A stretch of 47,827 bases of DNA from JBAXPW01 sp037132015 (GCA_037132015.1 JBAXPW010000002.1:1-47827); one strand, 5' to 3'; shown: positions 1-8,131, counted from the first letter of the stretch. Translations and numbers: made by a program. The notes: generated from the letters alone by a model not told the origin.

Positions 1-372
1 ATTAAAATGGGGGAAGGAAATGTAAGTGTAGGTCAAGAAATTGATTTAACTATTATATTTAAGGTTGGAGATAGGGTAAATATAACAGGAAAATCAAAAG
101 GCAAAGGTTTTCAAGGAGTCGTTAAAAGACACGGATTTAGGGGTGGATCAAAAACTCATGGTCAATCTGATAGAGAAAGAGCTCCGGGATCAATAGGACA
201 AGCTACTACTCCGGGAAGAGTGTTTAAGGGAAAACGTATGGCAGGACGAATGGGTAATGAGAGAATATGTACAAGAAATTTAGAGATTATAGAAGTGTAT
301 GTAAATAAGCTCGTTGTTAAGGGGTTAGTACCAGGAGCTATATCAGGAATAGTAGAAGTGAAATCAGTTTGA
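1..372 (+). CDS. rplC: Ribosomal protein uL3, C-terminal part (cut by window edge)
   Basis: The frame is open from base 1, so the gene begins outside the window; about 123 residues are visible. They carry the L3 core: the KGKGFQGVVKRHGFRGG segment, then GSIGQATTPGRVFKGKRMAGRMG. L3 is an early-assembly protein of the large subunit and reaches towards the peptidyl-transferase centre. The ATG at base 7 is an internal methionine, not the start. The gene ends 8 bases before L4 and belongs to the same co-directional cluster. Confidence 0.95.
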   Translation: MKMGEGNVSVGQEIDLTIIFKVGDRVNITGKSKGKGFQGVVKRHGFRGGSKTHGQSDRERAPGSIGQATTPGRVFKGKRMAGRMGNERICTRNLEIIEVYVNKLVVKGLVPGAISGIVEVKSV

Positions 373-380
373 TATATAGT

Positions 381-1079
381 ATGAATACTAAAGTAGAAAA
401 AATAACATCAACAATAAAAAAAATAGTTAAGGAGAATACTGGAGTCGTTAGTATTAATATTTATGATATTAGTGGTAAGGTAGTTAGTGAAATGGAAATG
501 CCAGTAGAAATATTTTCTGTAATAGTTAATGAATCACTACTTACGCAAGCTATTAGAGTCTATCAAGTTAACCAAAGACAAGGAAATGCTTCTACAAAAA
601 CAAGAGGAGAGGTTGTTGGATCTTCAAGAAAAATATATAAACAGAAAGGTACTGGTAATGCAAGACATGGTAACATTAGAGCTCCTATATTTGTTGGTGG
701 AGGAATCACTGGTGGACCAAGATCAAAGGATTTTGAATTAAAAATGAATAAAAAGCAAAAAGTTCACGCATTGTTAACAGCGTTAACTATAAAAGCTCAA
801 TCGAATTGTATAATCGGATTGGATAAGTCCGTGTTAACTATGAAACCTAAAACAAAAGAAGTTGGTCAATTTATGAAATCAGTAGATTTAAATAAGTCTG
901 TATTGTTCGTAATTCCAGAAGCCAAACAAACAGGATTTTATATTTCAGCCAAGAATATTCCAAATATTTCGGTTGTATCTGCTAACCAGATTAATCCTTA
1001 TGATATTATGAAGTATAGTAAAATTGTACTCATTGAAGGATCAGTAAATGCTATTAGTTCGCACTTTTTGAATAAGTGA
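381..1079 (+). CDS. rplD: Ribosomal protein uL4
   Basis: 232 residues. The L4 signature is clear: RQGNASTKTRGEVVGSSRK, then KQKGTGNARHGNIRAPIFVGGG, the loop that lines the exit tunnel. I chose the ATG at 381; the upstream TTG at 369 overlaps the L3 stop and adds nothing conserved. About 22 residues precede the usual L4 beginning (VSINIYDISGK), a modest N-terminal extension. In some bacteria L4 also represses its own operon; nothing here shows that. Confidence 0.95.
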   Translation: MNTKVEKITSTIKKIVKENTGVVSINIYDISGKVVSEMEMPVEIFSVIVNESLLTQAIRVYQVNQRQGNASTKTRGEVVGSSRKIYKQKGTGNARHGNIRAPIFVGGGITGGPRSKDFELKMNKKQKVHALLTALTIKAQSNCIIGLDKSVLTMKPKTKEVGQFMKSVDLNKSVLFVIPEAKQTGFYISAKNIPNISVVSANQINPYDIMKYSKIVLIEGSVNAISSHFLNK

Positions 1080-1080
1080 T

Positions 1081-1362
1081 ATGAAATATTTAATTAAAAG
1101 TCCAATATTGACAGAAAAAGCATCAGGATTAACTAAAGATAGTGTATATATATTTGAAGTTATAATTAATGCTAATAAGTATCAAATTTCTGAAGAGATA
1201 GAAAAACTATTTAAGGTAAAAGTTCAACACATAAATGTTGTAGTTAGAAAAGGAAAAATTCGAAAAGTAGGTAAAAAAATGAAAACGCGTCAATTATTAG
1301 ATAAAAAGATTGCATATATTAAATTAAAAGAGGGAAAAATAGATTTAGTTCCAAGTGCGTAA
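1081..1362 (+). CDS. rplW: Ribosomal protein uL23
   Basis: 93 residues, normal length. It begins MKYLIKSPILTEKA, the usual L23 start, and contains the basic loop VVVRKGKIRKVGKKMK that contacts 23S rRNA. L23 sits at the polypeptide exit and docks trigger factor and SRP. It starts one base after the L4 stop, so the two are probably translationally coupled. Confidence 0.94.
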   Translation: MKYLIKSPILTEKASGLTKDSVYIFEVIINANKYQISEEIEKLFKVKVQHINVVVRKGKIRKVGKKMKTRQLLDKKIAYIKLKEGKIDLVPSA

Positions 1363-1381
1363 TAAGTTGATAGATATATAT

Positions 1382-2149
1382 ATGAAATTTAAATTATCAA
1401 ACAAACAACCTGAAAAATCGCTCATAACAATTTTGAAGAAACATTCTGGAAGAGATTCAAAGGGACATATTTCTGTTAGACATCAAGGCGGAAGACAAAA
1501 AAGATATTATAGAACTATTGATTTTAAAAGAGATAAACGTGATATGGATGCGAGAATACTTGCTTTTGAATATGATCCAAATAGAAATGTACATATAGCT
1601 TTAGTTGAATATGAAGATGGAGAAAAGAGATATATATTGTTACCAAAAGATAGTAAACTAGGAGACTTAATTATTTCGTCTGAAACTGCTGAAATTAAAG
1701 TTGCAAACGCCCTACCAATGAGAATGATCCCAATAGGTATTGAAATTCATAATGCAGAGATGTATCCGGGACAAGGTGGAAAAATGATAAGAGGAGCGGG
1801 TACAGCAGGTATAATAGTAGCAAAAGATGAGACATACGTACAAGTTAAGATGCCTTCAGGAGAAGTAAGAAGATTTTTTGCAGATTGTTGGGCAACTGTA
1901 GGAATGTTAGGAAATGTGATACATAAGGATCGAATTCATCGAAAAGCTGGAACAAAAAGATTAATGGGTATAAGACCTACTGTTAGAGGAGTAGCTCAAA
2001 ATCCAAGAAGTCATCCTCACGGTGGTGGAGAAGGACGAACGGGAGAAGGTATGATACCTAAAACACCATGGGGTAAAATGGCAAGAGGAAAAAGGACAAG
2101 AAAGACAAAGTTATGGAGTAATAAGTTTATTGTTAAAAGAAGGTCATAA
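1382..2149 (+). CDS. rplB: Ribosomal protein uL2
   Basis: 255 residues, slightly shorter than the ~275 typical of bacteria, mainly because the N-terminus is shorter. The C-terminal SHPHGGGEGRTGEG segment holds the conserved histidine near the peptidyl-transferase centre. I chose ATG 1382 (MKFKLSNKQPEK); the GTG at 1355 would overlap L23 and encodes non-conserved residues. The next gene, two bases on, is L22 and not S19, which is unusual: S19 normally lies here. Confidence 0.95.
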   Translation: MKFKLSNKQPEKSLITILKKHSGRDSKGHISVRHQGGRQKRYYRTIDFKRDKRDMDARILAFEYDPNRNVHIALVEYEDGEKRYILLPKDSKLGDLIISSETAEIKVANALPMRMIPIGIEIHNAEMYPGQGGKMIRGAGTAGIIVAKDETYVQVKMPSGEVRRFFADCWATVGMLGNVIHKDRIHRKAGTKRLMGIRPTVRGVAQNPRSHPHGGGEGRTGEGMIPKTPWGKMARGKRTRKTKLWSNKFIVKRRS

Positions 2150-2151
2150 CT

Positions 2152-2643
2152 ATGGAATCAACAACATATTTAAAAAACATAAAGGTTTCACCAAAAAAGA
2201 TGAGATTTATATTAGATGCAGTCAAAAAGATGTCTCCTATAGTAGCAGCGGAACATTTGAATTATCGATCAGGTAGAGTTGCTAATATATTTTATAAGAG
2301 TATAATGTCAGCTATATCAAATGCAAAAAATACTTTAAAAATTAGTGAAAATTTGTTAAAATTTAAGGTTTTAACAATTGAAGAAGGTCCTAAACTTAAA
2401 AGATTTAATCCGGGATCACGAGGAACTGCAAAACCATATATGAAGAGGTTTTCACATATTAAGATGGTTATAGTAGAAGATGAAAAGAATTCTGTATTGG
2501 AGAAGAAACAAATTAGCGAAGTTGAAAAAGTTAAAGAAGTAAAAGTAAAAAAGGATGAATCTAAAATAGAAGTGGTTAAAAAAGAAGTTAGTAGAAAATC
2601 ATCAGTATCAAAAAGTTCGCCAAAAGCGAAAAAAACTAAATAA
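2152..2643 (+). CDS. rplV: Ribosomal protein uL22 with lysine-rich tail
   Basis: 163 residues against about 110-115 usual. Residues 1-112 are a normal L22 (KNIKVSPKKMRFILDAVKKMSP; later GPKLKRFNPGSRGTAKPYMKR, the tunnel-facing hairpin region). Residues ~113-163 form a low-complexity Lys/Glu/Ser tail, probably disordered and rRNA- or surface-binding. The gene follows L2 directly with no remnant of rpsS between them. Confidence 0.94.
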   Translation: MESTTYLKNIKVSPKKMRFILDAVKKMSPIVAAEHLNYRSGRVANIFYKSIMSAISNAKNTLKISENLLKFKVLTIEEGPKLKRFNPGSRGTAKPYMKRFSHIKMVIVEDEKNSVLEKKQISEVEKVKEVKVKKDESKIEVVKKEVSRKSSVSKSSPKAKKTK

Positions 2644-2645
2644 AT

Positions 2646-3284
2646 ATGGGACAAAAAGTACATCCTCACGGACTCAGATTAGGTATAGTGTTTAATTGGG
2701 ATTCACGTTGGTATTTCTCTGATAAACGACTATTTAAAGATAGTGTTGTTGCAGATATTAGAATGAGAGAAAGTTTATTAAAGAAATACGCATATGCGTC
2801 AGTTACTCAGGTGGATATTGAGAGGGCAATTAATAAAGTTACTGTCATCATATATTCCGTTAAACCTGGTATGATTATTGGTCGGGGAGGAAAAGGATTA
2901 GAGGATGTAAAGAAGCAAATATTAGCAATAAAACAACCTACAGCAAAAACGAAAGAATTAAAGATAGATTTAAAAATAGAGCCTGTTAAAAGGCCTTATA
3001 TAAGTGCATATTATGTCGCTCAAACAGTTGCAGATAAATTAGTTAGAGGATTTCCACATAGAGCGGTTGTTCATAATACTATGAATAGAGTTATGGAAGC
3101 GGGAGCAAAAGGAGTTAAGATCCAATTGGGAGGAAGAATTGCTGGAGCAGAAATATCAAGAAGAGAAAAGTATTTTCAAGGAACTATTCCAACATCAACA
3201 ATAAGAGAAGAAGTAGGTTTTGCGAAATATCCGGCTCTGACTAAATCAGGTTACATTGGAGTTAAGGTATGGATTTGTAAATAA
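2646..3284 (+). CDS. rpsC: Ribosomal protein uS3
   Basis: 212 residues. It begins MGQKVHPHGLRLGI, the canonical S3 start, and carries the type II KH-domain loop GMIIGRGGKG (around residues 75-85) and a C-terminal GVKVWI motif. S3 forms part of the mRNA entry channel of the small subunit. It starts 2 bases after the L22 stop. Confidence 0.96.
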   Translation: MGQKVHPHGLRLGIVFNWDSRWYFSDKRLFKDSVVADIRMRESLLKKYAYASVTQVDIERAINKVTVIIYSVKPGMIIGRGGKGLEDVKKQILAIKQPTAKTKELKIDLKIEPVKRPYISAYYVAQTVADKLVRGFPHRAVVHNTMNRVMEAGAKGVKIQLGGRIAGAEISRREKYFQGTIPTSTIREEVGFAKYPALTKSGYIGVKVWICK

Positions 3285-3286
3285 AT

Positions 3287-3697
3287 ATGTTATCACCTAA
3301 AAGACAAAAATATCGAAAGCAGTTTAGAGGAACATGGAGAAAAATAGCTGTAAAAGGTCAGTATATAAGTTTTGGAAGTCTCGGACTTAAAACATTAGAA
3401 GCTGGTTGGATAAAAGATAGAGAAATTGAGGCTGCAAGAGTAGTATTAGCAAGAGCAACACGTAAAATAGGAAAATTTTGGATACGAATATTTCCAGATA
3501 AGCCATTTACAAAGAAACCTCCAGAGGTTACAATGGGAGCTGGTAAGGGAGATGTTCAATGTTTTGTGGCGTCAGTCGTACCGGGAAAAATTCTTTTTGA
3601 AATAGACGGTTTAAAAGAGGAAGATGCTAAAAAAGTTTTAGAACATGTAGCATCGAAATTATCTGTTAATACTAAAGTTACGCAAAAGACATCATGA
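3287..3697 (+). CDS. rplP: Ribosomal protein uL16
   Basis: 136 residues, normal length. MLSPKRQKYRKQFRG at the start and the FPDKPFTKKPPEVTMGAGKGDV segment are diagnostic. L16 organises the A-site tRNA region of the large subunit. The stop overlaps the L29 start in ATGA (3694-3697), so translation is likely coupled. Confidence 0.96.
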   Translation: MLSPKRQKYRKQFRGTWRKIAVKGQYISFGSLGLKTLEAGWIKDREIEAARVVLARATRKIGKFWIRIFPDKPFTKKPPEVTMGAGKGDVQCFVASVVPGKILFEIDGLKEEDAKKVLEHVASKLSVNTKVTQKTS

Positions 3698-3912
3698 AAA
3701 AAGCAAAATTAGATTATAAAAATTTAGATATTAAAGAATTACGTATAAGTATCAAAAAGATAAATGATGAAATTCAAAAATTGGTATTAGAAGTAAAAGT
3801 AAATCCTCAAAAAAATACAAATTTGATAACTAATTTGAAGAAGCAATTAGCATCGATTATGACGAGTGTTAGTGAAAAGAAAGAGATTGAGAATAGAAAA
3901 TCAGATAATTAA
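3694..3912 (+). CDS. rpmC: Ribosomal protein uL29
   Basis: 72 residues, within the family range. Two long charged helices are evident (LRISIKKINDEIQKLVLEVK and LKKQLASIMTSVSEKK), as expected for L29, which lies beside L23 at the exit tunnel. The identification rests on its position between L16 and S17 plus this helical pattern, since L29 is poorly conserved. The start overlaps the L16 stop by four bases. Confidence 0.88.
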   Translation: MKKAKLDYKNLDIKELRISIKKINDEIQKLVLEVKVNPQKNTNLITNLKKQLASIMTSVSEKKEIENRKSDN

Positions 3913-3924
3913 TTTTAAAAAACT

Positions 3925-4158
3925 ATGAATAAAACTTTTATTGGTACAGTGGTTTCGAATAAGATGCAAAATACGATAGTGGTTGACGTAGTTAGAAAAT
4001 TTCGACATGCATTGTATAGAAAAGTTATAACAAAAAGTAAAAAATATTTAGCTCATAATGATAAAAATAATGTAGAGGTTGGTGATAAAGTAAAGATAAT
4101 AGAAACAAAGCCAATGTCAAAAACAAAGTCATTTATTGTCGTAGAAAAAATTGTATAA
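3925..4158 (+). CDS. rpsQ: Ribosomal protein uS17
   Basis: 77 residues forming an OB-fold protein. The motifs FIGTVVSNKMQNTIVVDV and the basic KSKKYLAHNDKNNVEVGDKVKIIETKPMSKTK run are typical. S17 is a primary binder of 16S rRNA. The 12-base gap before it contains no Shine-Dalgarno sequence. Confidence 0.95.
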   Translation: MNKTFIGTVVSNKMQNTIVVDVVRKFRHALYRKVITKSKKYLAHNDKNNVEVGDKVKIIETKPMSKTKSFIVVEKIV

Positions 4159-4164
4159 AAATAT

Positions 4165-4539
4165 ATGTTGCAACTTAGATCAATATTAACTGTAGCTGAT
4201 AATACTGGAGCAAAAAAGCTCATGATGGTAGGTATTCCTATGAAAGGAAATAGGAAATTAGGTTACATAGGTGAGGTTATCACAGGTGTAGTTAAAGAAG
4301 CTGCTCCTTTTGGCCAAGTAAAGAAGGGTGAGGTAGTATATGCAGTTATAGTTAGATCAAGAAAAGAAAGACAGAGAATTGATGGAAGTTACATCCGTTT
4401 TGATGATAATGCTTGTGTAGTATTACAAGGAAAAGAAGTAAAAGATCCAAAAGGAACAAGAATATTTGGACCAGTTGCAAAAGAATTAAAGGATAAAGGA
4501 TTTAATAAGATTGCAAGTTTGGCTGAGGAAATTTATTAA
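4165..4539 (+). CDS. rplN: Ribosomal protein uL14
   Basis: 124 residues, standard length. The start MLQLRSILTVADNTGAKKLM and the block GEVVYAVIVRSRKERQRIDGS, then FDDNACVVL, are strongly conserved in L14, which contributes to an intersubunit bridge. It follows S17 by 6 bases. Confidence 0.97.
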   Translation: MLQLRSILTVADNTGAKKLMMVGIPMKGNRKLGYIGEVITGVVKEAAPFGQVKKGEVVYAVIVRSRKERQRIDGSYIRFDDNACVVLQGKEVKDPKGTRIFGPVAKELKDKGFNKIASLAEEIY

Positions 4540-4540
4540 T

Positions 4541-4840
4541 ATGAAACTTAAAAAAGGAGATAAAGTAACAATTATTACAGGTAAAGACAAGGGAAGAGAT
4601 GGTGTTATAGATAGAGTGTATAAAAAATCTCGTAAAGTATTGATACAGGGAATAAATATATATAAAAAGCATGTGAAGAAAAGTGAACAAATGCCACAAG
4701 GAGGAGTTGTGGAATTACCAAGACCAATTTTAGCTTGCAAAGTAAAATTAAGTAATGCAGTGGAAAAAGCTGAAGAAAATGTTAAAATAGACAAAACAGA
4801 AAAAAAATCTGAAAAAAAGTCAAAGCAAGTTAGTAAATAA
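4541..4840 (+). CDS. rplX: Ribosomal protein uL24 with basic tail
   Basis: 99 residues. The KOW motif KKGDKVTIITGKDKGRDGVI is at the N-terminus, with GINIYKKHVKKSEQMPQGGVVELP following. ATG 4541 is one base after the L14 stop; the upstream in-frame TTG at 4511 lies inside L14 and is rejected. The last ~25 residues are a Lys/Glu/Ser-rich tail similar in style to that of L22. L24 is an assembly initiator near the exit tunnel. Confidence 0.95.
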   Translation: MKLKKGDKVTIITGKDKGRDGVIDRVYKKSRKVLIQGINIYKKHVKKSEQMPQGGVVELPRPILACKVKLSNAVEKAEENVKIDKTEKKSEKKSKQVSK

Positions 4841-4851
4841 GATTTAATAAT

Positions 4852-5391
4852 ATGGCTATCGAAATTTCAAATACAACCGAAATAACAAATCAATTAATGT
4901 CAAGTCTTAATATAAGCAATCCGATGGCTGTACCAAAAATATGTAAGGTAGTTGTTAATGTTGGTGTTGGTGAATCAGTTACTAATAAAAATGCTATACC
5001 AAATGTTGTCGATCAGATAACGCTGATTACTGGTCAAAAGCCGGTTATTACAAAAGCTAGAAAATCAATATCAGCTTTTAAAATCAGAAAAGGTTGGCCT
5101 ATCGGTGTTAAAGTAACGTTAAGAGGAAAAAAAATGCAATATTTTCTTGAGAAACTTATAACCATCGTTATTCCAAGATTAAAGGATTTTAGAGGAATAG
5201 CAGATAGTTGTGTTGATAGTCATGGTAATCTAAGTATAGGATTTACTGAGCAAACTATTTTTCCAGAGATCGAATTTGATAAGATAGACAAATCGAGAGG
5301 TCTTGAAGTTACAATTGTTACGAATGCTAAGGATAACGCAAAAGGTAGAAAATTATTTGAGTTAATTGGTATTGCATTTAAGAAGAATTAA
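4852..5391 (+). CDS. rplE: Ribosomal protein uL5
   Basis: 179 residues, normal. ITGQKPVITKARKSISAFKIRKGWPIGVKVTLRG is the L5 signature, with LPRLKDFRG-type and FTEQTIFPEIEFD segments after it. L5 binds 5S rRNA and touches P-site tRNA. It lies 11 bases after L24 and is followed by the zinc-type S14. Confidence 0.96.
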   Translation: MAIEISNTTEITNQLMSSLNISNPMAVPKICKVVVNVGVGESVTNKNAIPNVVDQITLITGQKPVITKARKSISAFKIRKGWPIGVKVTLRGKKMQYFLEKLITIVIPRLKDFRGIADSCVDSHGNLSIGFTEQTIFPEIEFDKIDKSRGLEVTIVTNAKDNAKGRKLFELIGIAFKKN

Positions 5392-5408
5392 TATTTGTTT
5401 TATAAGTC

Positions 5409-5594
5409 ATGGCAAAAAAATCCGATGAAATAAAGTTTCAAAAAGCGCAGAAATTTAGTGTGCGTAATGTAAATAGGTGTCCTTTGTGTGGAAGATCAAG
5501 AGGATACATTCGTCGTTTTGGATTGTGCCGAATTTGTTTTAGAGAAAAAGCATTGCAGGGACAGATTCCGGGAGTTAGAAAAATTTCTTGGTAA
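5409..5594 (+). CDS. rpsN: Ribosomal protein uS14, zinc-binding type
   Basis: 61 residues: the short, zinc-containing form (type Z). The zinc ribbon CPLCGRSRG...CRICF and the ending GQIPGVRKISW are canonical. S14 helps assemble the head of the small subunit. Its neighbour is S19, its physical partner in the 30S head, which has been moved here from its usual operon position. Confidence 0.96.
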   Translation: MAKKSDEIKFQKAQKFSVRNVNRCPLCGRSRGYIRRFGLCRICFREKALQGQIPGVRKISW

Positions 5595-5597
5595 TTT

Positions 5598-5882
5598 ATG
5601 GCTAGATCACTGAAAAAAGGACCGTATATAGATCCGAAATTATTTGAAAAAGTAATTACACAAAAAAAATTAAAATCAATTGTAGCAGTAAAGACATGGG
5701 CTCGTGCTTCGCAGATAGCACCTGAGTTTGTAGGTCAGACTGTAGCCGTGCATAATGGACGTAAGTTTATTGATGTGTATATTAACGAATCTATGGTAGG
5801 ACATAGATTGGGAGAGTTTGCTCCTACAAGACTATTCAGAGGTCATGGAAAAGTTACTAAGAGAGTTACAGAAAAGACATAA
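5598..5882 (+). CDS. rpsS: Ribosomal protein uS19 (relocated)
   Basis: 94 residues, a complete S19: MARSLKKGPYIDPKLFEK at the start, then AVHNGRKFIDVYI, MVGHRLGEFAPTR and FRGHGK. S19 lies in the head of the 30S subunit next to S13 and S14. In most bacteria rpsS sits between rplB and rplV; here those two genes are adjacent (2149/2152) and rpsS lies between rpsN and rpsH. It keeps tight spacing: 3 bases after S14 and 4 before S8. Confidence 0.96.
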   Translation: MARSLKKGPYIDPKLFEKVITQKKLKSIVAVKTWARASQIAPEFVGQTVAVHNGRKFIDVYINESMVGHRLGEFAPTRLFRGHGKVTKRVTEKT

Positions 5883-5886
5883 TCAT

Positions 5887-6276
5887 ATGGTACATTCAAT
5901 ATCAGATTTAGTTATCAGAATAAAAAACGGTTGCATGTCTGGCAAGGCAATAATCGAATCACCATATTCTCTTTTTAGAGAAGAGGTGTTAAAAAAATTG
6001 TTATCACTTCATTTTGTAAAATCGTATAATATAACAGGTGAAGGTGTAGATAAAAAGTTTGTTATAGAATTGGCATATGAAGGAAGAAATAAGGGTGTTA
6101 CTGACGTAAAAATATTTTCAAAACCAGGAAGAAGATATTATGTAACAGTAAAAGAAATTGAAAAGATGCATGAAGGGTTGGGTTATGCTGTTATATCGAC
6201 TCCAAATGGGTTATTAACACATATTGAAGCAAAAAAGAGTAAAACGGGTGGCGAATTATTATTTCATATCAGGTAA
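5887..6276 (+). CDS. rpsH: Ribosomal protein uS8
   Basis: 129 residues, normal length from the ATG at 5887 (MVHSISDLVIRIKNG). The longer open frame from 5818 lies inside S19 and is rejected. The C-terminal VISTPNGLLTHIEAKKSKTGGELL carries the STPxG rRNA-binding motif typical of S8. S8 binds the central domain of 16S rRNA. Confidence 0.95.
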   Translation: MVHSISDLVIRIKNGCMSGKAIIESPYSLFREEVLKKLLSLHFVKSYNITGEGVDKKFVIELAYEGRNKGVTDVKIFSKPGRRYYVTVKEIEKMHEGLGYAVISTPNGLLTHIEAKKSKTGGELLFHIR

Positions 6277-6278
6277 GT

Positions 6279-6821
6279 ATGTCTAAGATAGGGCAAAAAC
6301 CAGTTCAGGTTCCAGGTACAGTAAAAGTGGATATACAACAAAATATGATATCTATAGAGGGTAAAAATGGTATTATTACTATTGAGTTACCAAGTAGTAT
6401 TATAGTAAAAATTGATAACGGAATTTTGAATGTGGAAAGAAAAACAGAAAACAAAGATACAAAGGCAAAGCATGGATTATTTAGAAGTTTAATTTCAAAT
6501 GCTGTAGTAGGGGTTGAGAAAGCATGGGAGAAGAGACTCGAAGTAGTAGGTACCGGATTTAATGTAAAAATGGATGGAGATAACTTATTTTTCAAGTTGG
6601 GATATTCACATCCAGTGATTTTTAACAAAGTTGGTGGAGTTAAGTTCATGGTTGAGGGAAATAATAAAGTAATAGTAGCTGGAGCAGATAAACAATTAGT
6701 TGGACAAGTAGCTCATCAAATAAAGATTTTAAGAAAACCCGATGTTTATAAAGGAAAAGGTGTACGATATGAAGGAGAAAAAGTTAGAATTAAGCCAGGT
6801 AAAAAGGCTAAAACAGCGTAA
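6279..6821 (+). CDS. rplF: Ribosomal protein uL6
   Basis: 180 residues. It starts MSKIGQKPVQVP and shows the duplicated L6 fold; the C-terminal half contains LRKPDVYKGKGVRYEGEKVRIKPGKKAK, the classic L6 signature. L6 lies near the factor-binding site of the large subunit. It begins 2 bases after the S8 stop. Confidence 0.96.
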   Translation: MSKIGQKPVQVPGTVKVDIQQNMISIEGKNGIITIELPSSIIVKIDNGILNVERKTENKDTKAKHGLFRSLISNAVVGVEKAWEKRLEVVGTGFNVKMDGDNLFFKLGYSHPVIFNKVGGVKFMVEGNNKVIVAGADKQLVGQVAHQIKILRKPDVYKGKGVRYEGEKVRIKPGKKAKTA

Positions 6822-6826
6822 TAACT

Positions 6827-7183
6827 ATGAAAGATGTAAATATAAGTCGTACAAATAGGCGTAAATCAAGAGTTAGTAGGAAGATGTTTGGAACTACAGA
6901 TCGTCCAAGAGTAAATATATTTCGATCGAGTAAATATATATATGCTCAAGTAATTGATGATACACTGAGAAAAACATTAATGTCTTCATCAAGTCTTAAT
7001 ATTGAAAATAAGGAAGATAAAAAAACTAAATCTATTATTGCAAAAGAGGTGGGGATTCATTTAGCAAAAAAATTGTTAGGTGTAAATATAAAACAAGTAG
7101 TATTTGATAGGAGTATGTATTCATATAATGGTAGAGTCAAACAATTGGCAGAAGGTTTGCGAGAAGGTGGGATACAAGTATAA
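6827..7183 (+). CDS. rplR: Ribosomal protein uL18
   Basis: 118 residues. A basic N-terminus (RTNRRKSRVSRKMFGT) is followed by RPRVNIFRSSKYIYAQVIDD and the closing FDRSMYSYNGRVKQLAEGLREGGI, as in other bacterial L18. It binds 5S rRNA with L5. After it comes a 33-base gap, one of the wider ones in this cluster, which holds two overlapping TATAAT sequences. Confidence 0.95.
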   Translation: MKDVNISRTNRRKSRVSRKMFGTTDRPRVNIFRSSKYIYAQVIDDTLRKTLMSSSSLNIENKEDKKTKSIIAKEVGIHLAKKLLGVNIKQVVFDRSMYSYNGRVKQLAEGLREGGIQV

Positions 7184-7196
7184 GATAAAGATGGTT

Positions 7197-7209
7197 TATA
7201 ATTTATAAT
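7197..7209 (+). promoter_or_regulatory. Possible -10 elements before rpsE
   Basis: Two overlapping TATAAT hexamers (7197-7202 and 7204-7209) lie in the L18-S5 gap. The second ends 7 bases before the S5 ATG. No good -35 box sits 16-18 bases upstream, so this is a weak candidate for an internal promoter giving a leaderless mRNA. The sequence GAAGGT just before the ATG could instead act as a poor ribosome-binding site. Confidence 0.3.
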
Positions 7210-7216
7210 AGAAGGT

Positions 7217-7678
7217 ATGGCAGTATATAAAAATGTTGAAGGAGCAGATAAGATGGATGAGAGAGTTTTGCTTATAAGACGTGTTACTAAGAAAACAACA
7301 GGAGGAAACTATGTTACATTCTCTGCATTAGTTGCAGTTGGTGATGGAAAAGGAAAAGTAGGAGTTGGACTTGGAAGAGGATTAGAAGTGCCACCAGCAA
7401 TACAAAAAGCGATTACACAGGCAAAGAAACGAATGATTGATATTCCTGTATTTAAAGAATCATTACCACATGAAATAATGTATACATATAAAGCGGCTAA
7501 ATTATTGTTAAAACCTGCTCCTACGGGAACTGGATTAAAAGTTGGTGGCGTAGCGAGAGTTTTATTAGATTTGGCAGGAGTGTATAATGCTTCAGGTAAG
7601 GTGATTGGAAGTAGAAATCAAATATTAAATACGTATGCTGTTATGAATGCATTAAAAAAGTTGAAGAAGAGAAGTTAG
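7217..7678 (+). CDS. rpsE: Ribosomal protein uS5
   Basis: 153 residues, slightly short of the ~166 of E. coli. The N-terminal double-stranded-RNA-binding fold shows ERVLLIRRVTKKTTGGNYVTFSALVAVGDGKGKVGVG, and the C-terminal half has LLLKPAPTGTGLKVGGVARVLLDLAG. S5 lines the mRNA entry tunnel and affects decoding accuracy. L15 follows directly; the gene for L30 expected between them is absent. Confidence 0.96.
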   Translation: MAVYKNVEGADKMDERVLLIRRVTKKTTGGNYVTFSALVAVGDGKGKVGVGLGRGLEVPPAIQKAITQAKKRMIDIPVFKESLPHEIMYTYKAAKLLLKPAPTGTGLKVGGVARVLLDLAGVYNASGKVIGSRNQILNTYAVMNALKKLKKRS

Positions 7679-7693
7679 GATTTATTTTTTTAT

Positions 7694-8131
7694 ATGGAAT
7701 TATCAAATTTGCCACAAATAGTAAGTAAAGGAAAAAAACGATTAGGAAGAGGATTGGGTTCAGGTAAAGGTGCTAAATCAACAAGAGGTACTACAAGACA
7801 TCAAAAAGCACGTGAAAACATACCTTTGCATTTTGAGGGCGGTCAAGGTAGACTGGTAAAGAGATTTCCACTATTAAGAGGTAGAGGAAGAAATAGAAGC
7901 TATCAGCCGGTTGCTTTTTTGATACAGACAACTCAGTTGAATGATTTTTCAGATGGTGAAGTAATAGATATTCAAAAAATTGTTGATTTGAAAATTATTG
8001 ATTCTATCAAAACAGTAGTAAAGATAGTTTTTAATGGTGAAGTTACTAAAAAAATCACTGTGAAATTAGCAACAACACAGTCTGCAAAAACTGCTATTGA
8101 ATCAGCAGGCGGGAAAGTTGAACACGTATGA
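7694..8131 (+). CDS. rplO: Ribosomal protein uL15
   Basis: 145 residues. GKKRLGRGLGSGKGAKSTRGTTRHQKAR is the glycine/basic N-terminal tail that threads into 23S rRNA, and FEGGQGRLVKRFPLLRGRG follows. The stop overlaps the SecY start in ATGA (8128-8131). Its position straight after S5 shows that rpmD (L30) is missing from the spc-like segment. Confidence 0.95.
   Translation: MELSNLPQIVSKGKKRLGRGLGSGKGAKSTRGTTRHQKARENIPLHFEGGQGRLVKRFPLLRGRGRNRSYQPVAFLIQTTQLNDFSDGEVIDIQKIVDLKIIDSIKTVVKIVFNGEVTKKITVKLATTQSAKTAIESAGGKVEHV

Noticed and set aside
369..380. TTG start for L4, and similar early TTG/GTG starts for L2 (1355), L24 (4511), S8 (5818), S9 (15168), the sugar transferase (19904) and the LPVTG protein (28683).
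   Set aside because: In each case a nearby ATG gives the family's usual N-terminus, better spacing and in most cases the -1 T context.
2292..2669. Long minus-strand open frames inside ribosomal genes (for example opposite L22, L6 and rpoA).
   Set aside because: They are mirror images of AT-rich, lysine-rich coding frames, have no recognisable domain, and overlap certain genes entirely.
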